Below the pieces are notes generated by a model. That model worked only from the letters and a program-made list of their open reading frames with translations. It had not been told where the DNA came from and made no database searches. A stretch of DNA of 64,000 nucleotides from positions 3,348,001-3,412,000 of the forward strand of contig OY756964.1 in assembly GCA_963580455.1 (NCBI GenBank). Reading direction: 5' to 3'. Below are positions 25,866 through 38,800 of this stretch, piece after piece (position 1 is the stretch's first letter; every line of letters begins with the position of its first letter). A program made the position numbers and the translations under genes. This DNA comes from Euonymus europaeus (taxonomy: Eukaryota; Streptophyta; Magnoliopsida; Celastrales; Celastraceae).

Positions 25866-28800
25866 CTAATAAGAAGAAACCAAAGGCAGATTCTGCACAG
25901 TTCTAGTTTTTTCCTTCTCAAGTTGGAAAAACTTAGCAAAAACTCCAACCAATGGTGCTGTATTGTATGTGCAGGCCTCAGTCTGCACATAATTATCTCT
26001 TTTGTCCATGAACTTGTCTTGAAAATCTGGTCCTCCAACCAATGCACCAACTAAATCATTTGGGTTGGGTTCTTCCCTGCCGTACCAAATATCATAGCCT
26101 TGTGTGCACCCAATGAACCCTTTATCCTCTCTATATGACACAATTGAGGCTCCTCTGTGGTGCACCCTTGTTGGATATTTATGCCCATAACCCACTAAGT
26201 AACTCATGTTCATTGGGTTAGACCCTAATATGTAATCAACTTGTGATTTTGCAAAATTGAGGATCTCTTCATGATCTACTACAATCCCTCCATGGCACTT
26301 AAGCTTTTGATTCGAGACTCGAAGGATATCGGAGTATATACTGAGGAGGAAGGCTGCTGTTGAAACATACTGCATGTTGTTCCATTGTCGAACGTATAAT
26401 AGACCTCCCGGTGTGCGATCGACATTGCTGCCATTGATGTTTCTGTTAATGCATGAGCATACGTAGTACTCAGCTTTCGAACGGTACTGTTCTAGTATGT
26501 AAGTGTGCTCCTTGTGCTTTTCTTCCATCAGCAGCTGCATCAAAGAACGAAATCGATTAATGATTAAAATTTAGAATTTAGGGTTTAGAATATAGTCATA
26601 TTTTTGTACTATATCAATCAGGCTCTATGAAAATCCCCAAATCTGTCATAATTACACCAAATTATCCTACCCAAAATGATATGGAACGCCAATGTCATTA
26701 ATAGACCCACCAGACTGGCTTGGTGGGTCTAAACAAGTTAAGGGTCTCATGGGCTTGTGCCTCGTCTTCCATAATCAAACCATAAATGAAATAATCATGT
26801 CCATACATTTGGTAAGGAAACTGGGATCCACAAAAGCAATTGCAGACCCACTTTTACCAATTCAGACAAACCAATCAATTTGGTTCTGCAAAATTTAACA
26901 AGACATCTCTCCTTTTCTCTTCCGCTTTACCTTCTCTGGGCGAAATTCATGTGATGCTGGAGTCTATCGCTCTGTTCTGTTTTGTTTTCTCCACCAGTTT
27001 ACTGACATGTGGCACTACTTCTGGGCTACACCCACTTAAAAAAAGAACTGCAATACCACACCATCACCAGCACATGCTTTTGTTCTTTAACTATTTTCTC
27101 TCCACCTACAAATGGTCCTGTAATTAGGGCGTTAATTCTTCCTCACATGGTTTTGTTCTTCATGAATCCCATTTGTTTAATCACCAGAGAGATTAATTGT
27201 TCCTTAATTGGACCTTACTCTCTCTATCAACTTTACTAAAAAGTAAAAGCGTGTGCCACATTAATTATTTCATTTTTGAATGATGTGAAAAGCAAAATCC
27301 AATAAAGATTTCAGTCTCTGTAATCTCCAAATACCACCTCCATGTACCCCTATTAGGGGAAAAAAATATAGCCAGTCCAATCTTGAGACTGTCATAGCAT
27401 ACCCTGTGTTGCTAAAGGGATTGATGACTGATGAGTCTCATCGATCGATAGAGATAATTTAAAGTGCTTACGATATATTTATATATATTTAAATTAGATT
27501 TAAATCTGAATAATTAAATCGGATAAAACTTTTTTATTTCAACCTAGAACGAGTTTTAAATCTGATAAAATCCTTGTTTTTCGATATAAATTTTTGACAT
27601 ATATTCAAACTTAATTTTATTCAAATCGGTCAAATTTGGTCATCCCAACCAAAGAGGGTTTTTCCACCTCTAGTCATCATTGGAATAATCAATAGGCAAT
27701 TAATTAAACACTTGGCAGAGTGAATATATGAGAGGTTCATGAATTTTGTACCTTTGAAGCCATAATTTGAAGCCCTGCATACTTGACATCCCAGCTAAAC
27801 TCTGTCATGGCCCATCCAGTACCTCCAAAAGAATTAGCTTTGTTGACCAAGTGGTTCAAATACTCTTCACTGTCGGTGGCTCTGTGTAGCCACATAGCTG
27901 CCCATAACAACTCATCCATATAACCACTCACTGACGCATAGTAACTCTTCACAACTCCGACACTCGAGTCGTACTTTCCTCTGTATTTGTCCCCAAACTC
28001 GAACAGCTTAACACAGACAAGACAAAACCCACATTAGAGAAATTCAACTAATTCAATCGAACGGACGGGTGAGTTGTTATGCACGAAGTACCTGCTGGGC
28101 ATGGTGTAGGAGTAGGTGAGAGTAATGTGGGTTTGTTTTCTTGAACACAATTGAAGCTGCAGCCATGGCTGCCGCAGTTTCTCCGGCGAGATCCGACCCG
28201 GGGTTGTTCTCGTCAATCTTGTATGCCTGCCGTGATGTAGTCATGTCCTCCGGCCTTTGCCAGCAGTAGTGGTCAGTGTCACCATCACCCACCTGTGAAA
28301 TTGAAGTTTTGAATTTGAATTTTGAAATTATTTGAACCACATAAACAGAGTGAGAAAACTTGTTTGTGCTGATTTTGATTCCAACGTACCTCTGCCCACA
28401 ACACATTCGGGCTTGTGTGAGCTTTAATGAAGTAATCCGTACCCCATTTAATTGCCTCTAAAGCATGGTCTAGTTCTCCAGCTTCTGCAATCTGATCACG
28501 GAATTCTATTACTCCCCATGAAAGCATTGTGACTGTGAAAGCCATTGGCAGTCCAAATTTCACATGGTCCCCTGCATCATAGTATCCTCCGACCAAGTCC
28601 ACCTGAAAAACCAAAAAATCGTACAAACTCATATACTAATTCTGAACCAAACAGTATTTATGGAAATGAAGAAGAATTCGAAATTTGAAACTGACTCCTT
28701 GTTCCAAGCCATCAGTGAGCCCGGAATGATCACGCCAAGTGACCCGCTGGTTGTACGGCAAGCGACCGGAACGTTGAGACTCAAAGTAGTGGAGACTTTT

Positions 28801-28926
28801 TGTCAATGCATCACTGTAATCAAAAGCTCTAGTGATGCTTGGTATTGTGAAAATGTAGAGGAGAATAATAAATCTATGAATGTGTTGTTTGAGACCAAAA
28901 ATATGGTGAGGTCTCGTTACTTCCAT
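25866..28926 (-). CDS. GH9 endo-1,4-beta-glucanase (secreted class B type)
   Basis: Cell-wall cellulase-type enzyme hydrolysing internal beta-1,4-glucan links. Exons 28696-28926, 28390-28602, 28092-28292, 27752-28006 and 25866-26534 give 522 residues, all junctions in phase 0. The N-terminus has a hydrophobic signal peptide ending near SITRA, then [20 protein letters not shown]. Catalytic aspartates lie in [17 protein letters not shown]9 signature 1 is RVHHRGAS and signature 2 is [21 protein letters not shown], with the acid glutamate in QTEA. There is no membrane anchor and no C-terminal CBM49, so it is a simple secreted form. The 1.2-kb fourth intron holds no separate gene. ATG 28926 directly precedes the signal peptide. 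Confidence 0.93.
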
Positions 28927-31900
28927 TTCCCCTTCTGTAACTTTTTTTTTCTTCCTGTTTCTCTTCAGGAGAAGAGAGTAGGGAGAAGAGGAAACGAGAG
29001 AGTTCACACTGTTTGTGACTCTCCCTTTGAAAGTGTGTGTCTTTGTCTTTATAGTGCATGTGACTCTCACATGAGAAGTGAACTCTTCTCCTTCTTTTTT
29101 TCGTCTTACAGCAACGGCGTGATTTATGCTGCCGTTTTTATCACATGTATTTGCGCTAAATATGGACAACAGGCGTGGACTCCCTTTTCTTGTGTGAATT
29201 TTCTCTGTTTTTTCACAATCTCAGTCAAAGTCAAACTGTTATCAAACTTAAACCCAGTAGAAGGAAAAAAATCATAATATTGTAAAGAATTTTCTTAATA
29301 CGTGTCAAAATGGCACATTCTAAGAAAATGTCCTAACAAACGAGGGTGAAGTATTTATTTGAAAATTTAGCATAATTCCTCCTTTCTCACTGGTCGCACT
29401 ATTTCTTAGTTCGTGTCTTTTGGCATATATTAAATGAATCTTATTAGAAATTATCGAGGTTGGTTGTACAAATTTTATGAGTTAGCCATTTTTTTCTCAA
29501 ATAAACATAAAATTGGACATGAAAAAAATACATGACTGTTATGAACGGTTGAATATAAACTTGAACTATCAAATGTCTCTTTTACAACAGGCCTCGAACT
29601 TCTTAAGATTATAAGTGTTAATCATCCAATAATTAAGGATTTTTTTCCACATAGAAATGAAATATATCTGGAGATTGAGGTGACAAGTGTAGTCTTCTTA
29701 AATGTGATAACAGAACAGAATGGAATCTTAAGCATGTTTTCGTCATTAGATGCAGATTATATTCTAAACTATGATTAGATTTGTGTCTCTTTGGACGAAG
29801 TTTCGTTGACAGGCTCCACAGCTAATGTTTTGTAGATTAGATAGGTATTTGACTGATGAAACTGAGATTAGGTCCCATAGCTACTCCACACATTTATATT
29901 GGCAATGCTGGCACGGCCTAGTTCTGTTCAAGATAGTGTCGGTTTAATCGATTTGGTACAACAACTGCTTCCAATTATTTTTCCAATAATAAAAATACAA
30001 TATTTATATTTACTCCATTGATGTAAATACTAATAGGAATTACAAAATTGTGCGTTTTTATCGGATCAATCAAATTATCTTGGGAGATGCGTCTTGTTGA
30101 TGTTTATGGGTTGAAAGACGTGTTCTATTAATGCGGCTTTACCTTTTGTGATAGTCGTATAGTCCAATATTAATTTTGATGTAGTTGTATAGTTTAGTGA
30201 ACTCGTTTTGGTTGGAAAATAGTTGGTTTTATCAAAATAGAAAAGATAACATATAAGATATTTATATTTTGTTGATATAACTGTATTATCATACGTATTT
30301 TTATTAATACGAACAAATATATAGTTTAATTTTTTATATAATAAAGCTAGATTGAGTATTGATTTTAATAATGAATTAAAATTTTTGTTATTACAATTCC
30401 TCTAATATATTTGAGTTGTAAACTCAGATTCAAGGGGACCCACAAAATTCGTGAGAGGGACTTTTGATCATAGTACTAATCAGTCCAAGATTGTGGAGGT
30501 CCTGTAGAGAATCATATCACAATCATAATCATCACAATCTCGAATTACTGGAAAGGAAAGACATTATAATTAATATAGCAAAGCATGATTAAACATAAGT
30601 TTTATAAAGTATATTTCTCATGCATCTATAGAAAGTGGAGACAGTTTTCTCTTGTCTGCTAGTTTTAGTGATCATGAAAAGAAAAGAAAAACATAATTCT
30701 TGATTATTAGCAACAAATTATATCATGTTTGTGGACTCGCACATTGACTCAATAAAATCATTCGCAAAGGTGCAACAAAAATTACTAATGCACTTTTGGC
30801 AATTCACATTTCAAACTATAAATCTATATAAGACTATCGTACCGAACAAAAATTATTTACAGTAAGTAACTCTTAATTATTGTGGGTGTTCAAATTTAGA
30901 GTTCGAGATCACATATGATTTAGTTCGTAATTGAGTTACTCGAGTTCTTATGTTCCAAATTGGGCTATACGTCCGCAAATCAATTGACCATGTTTTTTAA
31001 ACTGACCATGTTTTCTTACAAATCAGAGTTAAAATTCACCAGATTACGCTGATGGTGTCGGTGCTACGTCCACGTGAAAGAGACTGAGTCGTACGGCTGC
31101 CCTTCTATTCGCGTTAAACCGGGAGAAGATAAAGAAAGACCGGCGTGGCGGGTCAATTTAGAAGCACCGACTGACGGTGGACCTGGTTTGTTCCCTGACC
31201 GACAACTCAAGTTTAAGCATTTTTACTTTGTTTAGCGGCAAATCTATAATTTTAATTGGAAACCGGCCTCGAAAATCCCACAAACCCCTGCCATCAAATT
31301 CAAAATTTTAAAAAAATTCTCTCTTTTTTTCTCCTCTTCTTTTGACTTTACGGTTGAAATTTCATGACTTAATTAGTTAGTATTAGGCAAATTATTTTGT
31401 TGGGTTGCGAAAAAGAAAGTGATTAAAATAGTTAATTTACTGTTTATGGTCAGGACTCGGTTGCTTTCAATTACGCAGGGTTTGCGGAGTGATTTGCAGC
31501 GAGTGGCGGACCAAAATCCTTCAATGATGCATCAATTATGTATGGGTCCTGAAGATTTTAGTGGGCCTTTTGCACAGCTATCAAGTAGTTAACGTAGCAG
31601 GCCTGGTTGGTATACCCAATTACCCATATTCATTTAAAATGTCCGTACGAAGCCCAGCCCATACTTTATCCATGGGCCCATCAGGGATATCCCTGGCTGG
31701 AGCGACACAGGCGGTGGCTCAGGACCCCGATAAGGTCCCATATTTTTTTTAAAAAAAATATAGTAATATTATAAAAGTTTTCAAACACATTTAATAGTCA
31801 TTTAGAAAAAAATAATTATACCAATAATATTCACTCTATTACATTTAATAGCATGGCAAGCAAATCATATTAGATGAAAAAGAGTATTTACATCAAGACA

Positions 31901-31974
31901 TCATGTAGGATGACCTAGAGAAAGATACATATCAACCACCACATTGAAAAATCAAAAGCTATGCATACATGAGA
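28927..31974. other. Long intergenic region without a supported gene
   Basis: About 3 kb. The first few hundred bases are the probable promoter and leader of the GH9 gene. A less AT-rich patch around 31040-31200 contains a CACGTG G-box near 31072 and looks promoter-like, but no gene follows on either strand. Otherwise AT-rich with scattered short frames. Confidence 0.5.
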
Positions 31975-32560
31975 TTAGATTCTTGCTCTCCCAGCATTAC
32001 TCCATACATGTATTGCATCTGCAGATTGTTGTAATAAACTAGTATTATATGGAAAATGAGGCTCGAGGAGATGAACCCAAAGTTGGAACCTGACAAAAAT
32101 TAAGTCGAACACCTTGCTCCAGTCTGCAGTTTTACTTCTAAAAATGACCTCATTTCTTTCAATCCAAATTGACCAAACTATGATGAAGAATAAGAGTTTC
32201 CATACTTCAACTTGGAAGAACCCTTTGTTTACCATGCTGCACCATTGAATATAGAGATCCCTAATGTTAGCTGCTGGTACCCAATCAAAACCCCACCATC
32301 TAACCACCTTATACCATATGGAGCATGGACCTTCACAATGACAGAAAAGGTGATCTGCAGTCTCCACATTATTTGAGCATAAAGGCAAATATTCAAAGAA
32401 TTTGGGATGACTCTCTTTCCACTTTTTGATTATCGCCCTGCTATGTATTCTTATACACTCACTGCTGAGAGATGTGTGATTTTGTTCTTTCAGGTTTACT
32501 ATACCTTTTTTTCCGTCAGCATACTGGCTAGCCCTGATGCAGGGTCGCGCACTTTTGTCT
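31975..32560 (-). pseudogene. LINE remnant: zf-RVT region
   Basis: An open stretch at 31975-32388 reads LPLCSNNVETADHLFCHC, then WGFDWVPAANIRDLYIQW and VWSIWIERNEVIFRSK, the classic zf-RVT layout of plant L1-type LINE polyproteins. Compatible sequence continues upstream to about 32560 (KKWKESHPKFF). No RT or endonuclease part is present, so this is a truncated dead copy, distinct from the one split by the copia element. Confidence 0.7.
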
Positions 32561-33728
32561 TTGAGGTAAGCTTCACAAAATGTGCAATAGACAATGTATC
32601 AATGTCTATGAGACCTGTTTTTCACCACCATCATCAAATCCTTCATCCTGAAATTGTCATAAATTTAAAAAGTTGGTACTTCTACTAAGTAACTTGCATC
32701 AATTATTTTTTGGGTATACTAAGTATCTTATGCTATAGCCCATGGGCTCTAGGTAAGTTTGTATCCCTCAAGTGCTAACATGTCATTGAACATTTTTTCA
32801 TCGCTTGTTGTATACGGTGTTTTTTTTATATCATAAATGGTTTCTTGGCAGAGGTGCTGCTATATGAACCATTATCTATCTGCTTGCAAATTTGTTATAT
32901 ATATATTATACTTCTTGCTGCAAGCAAAGTACTTGCTATCTTTTATCGTCGTTTCAATTTGGTGGTAATTAATGTCTTGTGTTTCAACAAAGGTTAGCTT
33001 CTGCTAATGATATTCCTGCATATTTTCTTGGATACAATTTTCAGGCTGCTTTGGCACAGTTGTGGGACATTTGTTCATCAAGTTAATATGGCTCCAACCT
33101 TTTCTTCTTCCTATTTATGCTTCTCGGAGAACTGTCTGGTCTGGCAATTAAAGCTAGCACCATGCCTTCTGATGATCCTGTTGTTTACTCTGGGTGTAAT
33201 TATCTCCCTAAACCACCCAAGTTAAGAGTTATTTAGGTTTTTTTTATGCTTTTGCATATTTTAATAATTCTAATGCTATCATATATAGTTGTTGAAAAAA
33301 AAAATATGATTCTAAACTATAAATTATGTTCAGTAACCCTTACATCAATTTTTGAACTTTAAATCTTAAATTTTATGCTTAATTTTAAACGCTAACCATT
33401 AAGCCTCCGTTTGGATCAGAGTATGTTTCATGGAATATACGTTATCATAAAGCGTAAAAACTGAGAGTGTCTGAGAGTATGAATGACATAGTATACGCCA
33501 TCCAAAAAGGGTGTAAATTATAATAACACAAAAAATAATAAAAAAAAAACATAATTTAAGAGGGATTTGGGGATAATTGCAGACTTGCAATAAATTGCAG
33601 CCCACCTCATTACAGCCCACTCATATCGTTGTTTACGTGGATTTCAGACAAACCCTTCATGACACGTGCCCTACATGGCGAGTGGGTATCTGAATTCCAC
33701 ACGCGTGGAGATGTCAGTTTATTTATTA
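32561..33728. other. Intergenic DNA with a dispersed repeat fragment
   Basis: No gene supported. The stretch 33411-33500 (GTTTGGATCAGAGTATGTTT, then GTCTGAGAGTATG) is closely related to 16450-16540, so it is a dispersed repeat. AT-rich elsewhere. Confidence 0.45.
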
Positions 33729-34116
33729 GGACAATCACAATGGTTACAATTTTAATGGCCCAACAATTTTGTTTTTGGGTCCCACATCTATCTCACAAAA
33801 ATACAATTTCAATACAATCAAATCAGCATAACACATATTTCTATACTGCCACATCAGCAAAACACATCTCCCAATACAAAACCATTATCCAACCCAACTA
33901 TTTTCCTATCCTTCATACTATCCCTATCAAATTTACACCAAAATCAAGACTGGGTCCCACTTTTATTACAAAAAGCCAAGCCACATCATCATCCACATCA
34001 CCAAAATACATATCTCAATACAACCATATCAACAAAACACATTTTTTAATACAGCCACATCAGCAAAACACATTAACTTTATTGTCCCATTAACTTACCA
34101 CCATTGTAATTGCCCT
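33729..34116. repeat. Terminal-inverted-repeat element, copy 1
   Basis: About 388 bp beginning GGACAATCACAATGG and ending CCATTGTAATTGCCC, an imperfect terminal inverted repeat. It is closely similar along its length to 35103-35484. Composition is unusual: CA-rich with repeated AACACAT, ACATCA and AATACA words. An open frame (33629-34093) runs through it but looks like a product of composition. Likely a MITE; superfamily not determined. Confidence 0.65.
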
Positions 34117-35102
34117 TAAACAAGCACAGTGCATTTATTCCAAAGCAGGGAACAATTCCAGCTCAAATTACATAAATGTCATCAGAACGAGTTTGTGAGG
34201 GTACTTTGGTAAACTAACCACGGTAAAAAAGAAGAAAACTTTGGTTTATTCTCAACTTCCAACGTTAGTCATACAAAGTTAGATTTTAACTTGCCAATAG
34301 AGTTTGTTGGTCGCTTCTTGGATTTCAAAATTCAGTAAAATCTTCAAGTGATCTTGAGATCGCCGAGTATAATTACGGAATCCAACCAGGAAAAAAAATA
34401 AAGAAGAAGAAGTTCAACCTTCAAATGATTTTACCAGAAGATTTGGGGTTTCGTTAAAACTGGAGAGAGTCTTCGTTAAGTTTGTTTTGGAAGAGAATCG
34501 GATCTTGAGGGGATGTCGCTATCGTGCGCGAGGAATGTTGTTGCGAATCCGAAAGCTCTCAGACGCACGTGCAACGTCACACCCCCTTATTATAATTGTT
34601 TTTTGACTTGACATTGTACCTTCTTACTATTTTGTCCTCTAGTTTCTACTGATTTACCATCTTACCACTCACTTTTAATTCCTTGGAAATTACGTGTTCT
34701 CTCTCTGTCTTTTTAACACACAGAAATGTTGGTTGTTAAAATATTTATGACACCCGATACCCCTGATTTTGCATTTATTGCCTGTCAACTTCACTAGAGT
34801 AAATAAGCATACAGAGAGTACTGTTAAGTCATTTACTGTAATTCTTCATTAAGAATACCAACCCACACTGATTAGTCAACTTTGCTTGCAACTTTTGTCA
34901 TTCCATTCCAATTGGGTGCAGTGTGTGCCTTTCTCAGTGAACTTGTAGGGACCACTTTGGGAATCCAAGGGCCCATGTTGATTCTCAGACGCTGATAGGG
35001 TAATCTGCATCACTCACGATCAACCTACAGTATTATTGGTCCCCACCTCAATTTTTTATACCTGGGCAAACGGTACCGTTTTCTTGCCCTGATGGTTTCC
35101 AT
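34117..35102. other. Intergenic DNA between the two repeat copies
   Basis: The stretch before 34513 resembles a plant 5' leader and is followed by a 32-codon frame, but no downstream exon can be linked to it. Nothing else is supported. Confidence 0.4.
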
Positions 35103-35484
35103 AGGGCAACCATAATGTTGCACTTTTAATGGCTCAAAAATTTTGTTTTTGGATCCCATATCTATCTTAAAAAAATACAATTCTCAATACAATCAAATCA
35201 GCATAACACATATTTCAATACTGTCACATTAACACATCTCTCAATACAAAATCATTATCCAACCCAACTATTTTCCTATCATTCATACTATCCCATCAAA
35301 TTTACACCAAAATCAAGGCTGAATCCAATATTTATTACAAAAAGTCAAGCCACATCATCATCCACATCACCAAAATACATATCTCAATACAACTACATCA
35401 ACAAAATACATTTTTCAATATAGCCACGTCAACAAAATACATCAACTTTGATGCTAATTAACTTTACACCATTGCAATTGCCTT
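35103..35484. repeat. Terminal-inverted-repeat element, copy 2
   Basis: About 382 bp, beginning AGGGCAACCATAATG and ending CCATTGCAATTGCCTT, in the same orientation as copy 1 and with many shared 15-20 base blocks such as AACCCAACTATTTTCCTATC. It differs by substitutions and small deletions. It lies about 330 bp upstream of the transporter start codon. Confidence 0.65.
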
Positions 35485-35818
35485 GCTTAATTCATTAACC
35501 CAGAAAGCTATCTCGTAATTTTGTAGAAACAGAGGGGCTTGTCAGGGGATTACGAGAGTAATATTAAAACAGACAACAGATTATATGCTTAACGTGAGCG
35601 AGAGAGAGAGAAGGGCTTCAGTGCTTCTGCTTCACGGAGGAGCATTTGGGTTTGTGGCTTTGTAGTTGGTGCTTTGAATATTGTCTTGTTTTTTTTATGT
35701 TTTTTTTAGACACTTTTGTTCACTTTATATCTTTACTTTGCTTTAGGAAGTTTGTTCCTACTTCCTTGCTCCTCCTCTCCTCCTCTTCTTGTGAGTCTGT
35801 TTGTTTAAAGTTTCATCA

Positions 35819-38800
35819 ATGGCAGACATTACTAATCCACCCATGGAACAGCTACAAGACCTCGAATACTGCATAGACTCTAACCCTCCTTGGGGTATGT
35901 GCCTCTCATTCTTTATATTTTGTCTTAGTTTTTGTTCTCCTGTCTTTCTTTTCCCATTCTTTACTGTTTCAATCACGTTTGAATAGCAGAGAGGACGGAA
36001 TGGGCTTTGTGGGTATGGGGTTGTGACTATTGAGAGCATAGCACTGACTGGCATTTCTGCGTTGTCGTTGAACTGTGACATTAAAAACTTGATTGCACTG
36101 GAACCAACTGTGTATATATGGTTGTGCTTACCGGTTTTCCTCTTGTACGAAGCGGGTGATGTGTCGTAGTTCTGGATTGATGAGAACATCAGATGTATAT
36201 CTTCATGGACGATAGCAAGATGGATTTAATGACTGACAAAATAATTTAATAATTCAAGTTTTTAATTAATCTTAGTTCTTTGCTTAGTCAAAAAAAAAAA
36301 AAAAAACCCCAGAAAAAATAACAGTTAAAAATTCAAATTCTTAGGATTTTGCGGAGTTTAACGTGTTTTCACCAAGCTTGGTGGTCTCAAAGGACTCCCC
36401 TGATACGGTCTTGTTGGATTTACAACTTCTTCAATTAAATAGGTAACCCCAGCTTAATGACTTGTGTCAGGTTTCAGGTTCCAGGTTCGAAATGTGGTTG
36501 ATCATGCACATTTAGGTTTATGAGTGGAATGTTCCCAGATTAGAATGATAATATATTTGTTTGAATAATCATGGCGTGCTGGAGATCAGAAAAGTAATTC
36601 ATATGATCCATTTTAGAAGTATTTTAGTATTGTGCTTGGGACTTGATTGTATCTTTGGTCAATAGGATTTCGGCCACTTTAGGGCTCGAAGACAATGTCG
36701 AAAAGTAATTTGGCTTGTTTTCAGTGGAAAATGTTGCATAGGCTCCTTTTGTGTTCTGCATTTTCTGCGTTGTGATCATTCCTTTTTTACTATATGGAAA
36801 TTTATTCTATACTATATTTATTTACATTCAATATGACTCAGTTCATATCAGCAAATGACTAAAATCTCTCTTCTACTTTTCTATTTTCCTTCTTGGAAAG
36901 GGAATTGCATCAAAGGGCAATAAGAGGATGCATCCCCATGCTGTTCTCATGTACCATTTTAAGCATATATGAAATAGGAATAGCAGGAGGATTAAGTTGC
37001 TGTCATTTATGAGTTCTTGTTTTGTACTTAGGCATCAAGTAGCATTGAGGAAAAAAAAACAGGTAGATGATTGCCCTGAAATGAGTTTTGACATAAAATT
37101 GTTTGAATATGGAATTCGAAGTATGGTAACTGCTGATAATTTGATGTAATCCATTTTTCTAAAAGAAAATTCTCTGGTAACTTCAGGATCTAGGTTCTGA
37201 TATCACTCATTATCTTCCTGCTTCTGACATCTATGTTGAATCCCTTGTTGAGGATATGTTATTTTCATGTTTTCTCCATTTACCAACTATAACATGAATA
37301 GATTGCAGGTGAATTTTTATCTTCTTTTTAAAGAATTCCTTGATAAGTTGACACAGCACTGCTGAAAGCTAAGGATATCATATTTAACCACAAAGAAACA
37401 ACATGACTTTGATCCGAAATGATGATTAATGATTGATAGTAAGAATAAAATATGAAAAGGTTTTGAAAAGCCATAGCTCCCTCGGGGTCAAAGTATGCAC
37501 GAAGCTAGCTATCTTTATCTAGTGGAATTAGTCATAAATTCTAACAAATCAAACATTCATTATTCTCTCTTTGGCAATTAGGTATTCTGCTTTTTCATCG
37601 TTGTTTACAGTCAAAGCTTTTTCTTGCAGTTGAAACCATCATATTAGCGTTTCAAAACTACATCCTGATGCTGGGAACGAGCGTGATGATCCCTTCAATG
37701 CTGGTCCCTGCAATGGGTGGAAGTGATGTAAGCTGGCTTTCTGTTAAAATTACCTTTACTATTTTTCAATTTTACGTCCATATTTTCCCACAATTAGACT
37801 TTTCTACTAGATTCTGAAATTTGGATTTTGTCCCAACCACTACTCTCTAATTACTTGGTCCCACCTAAGACATTCTAAATAGAAATTTATTTAATTTATA
37901 ATGTTTACTCTTTCTGCTCATTAGTTTTCTTGTCTGAAAATCCACTGTGAATGGGATAATGCCGTATATGAAGATCAAATTTTGCATGGAAGATATACTT
38001 TTGGTGGTAGCTGTAACTTTTAACGAGGGTTGCTAAGCTGCAGTTCAACTTTTATCTGGACTCTTTTTCTTTTTTGATTTATGATTTGTTTATTGCTGAC
38101 ATGACCAGGGTGACAAAGCACGTGTAATACAGACTTTGCTCTTTGTAGCAGGCATCAATACACTTCTCCAAGCACTTTTTGGAACTAGATTGCCATCAGT
38201 TGTAGGAGGCTCCTTTGCATATGTGGTTCCCATAGCTTATATTATCAGTGATTCCTCGCTGCAGCGGATTACCGATCATCATGAAGTAGGTTGCCACATA
38301 TCCATCTTTTCAAGTTTGTAGTATTTAAATAGCCCATGGTTTCTCGATGAACTAGCCCACGTCTCCCTCATGAGGCTTTAGCATAAGGATAGTATTGCCT
38401 GAATCTGCCACGAAGCAGACAATTTTTTTTCTTCTGGATGGCCAAAATTTTCTTTGTGCATGACAATAATGACGTGAAAATGGAACCTAGAGGGACCTTA
38501 AGTGCTCATTTTGTTGATAAAAAAAAGTTCAGGACAAATCAAGGGTGCACTAAAGCTGTTTCTTGGATCTGCGGTTAAGATTTCTTTTAGAAGTTTATAT
38601 AAAAACATTTGGTTGATTCTGAATGATGTTGTAAGATACATTAACCCCTCAAGTTCTGAAACTTAAAATCTGTAACCTCGAGGTTACAGATTATGGTCGT
38701 CCTTTCCATTTGTATTCCCCTCTTAGAAATCTTGCTTATTAACTTTCTCATCTGATAGGGTGATTGAAATTTGAAAGAGATCTTCCGCTGTGATTGGTTT

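Noticed and set aside
26692..27239. Several overlapping plus-strand frames inside the GH9 gene
   Set aside because: They lie in the fourth GH9 intron, mutually overlap, and show no domains.
33629..34093. 154-codon plus-strand open frame
   Set aside because: It runs through the CA-rich repeat element and reflects its biased composition.
34513..34611. 32-codon frame MSLSCARNVVAN preceded by leader-like DNA
   Set aside because: No donor site or following exon could be linked; it could be an orphan first exon, but nothing else supports a gene.
35758..36189. 143-codon minus-strand open frame
   Set aside because: It is antisense to the first exon and intron of the transporter, and has no recognisable domain.
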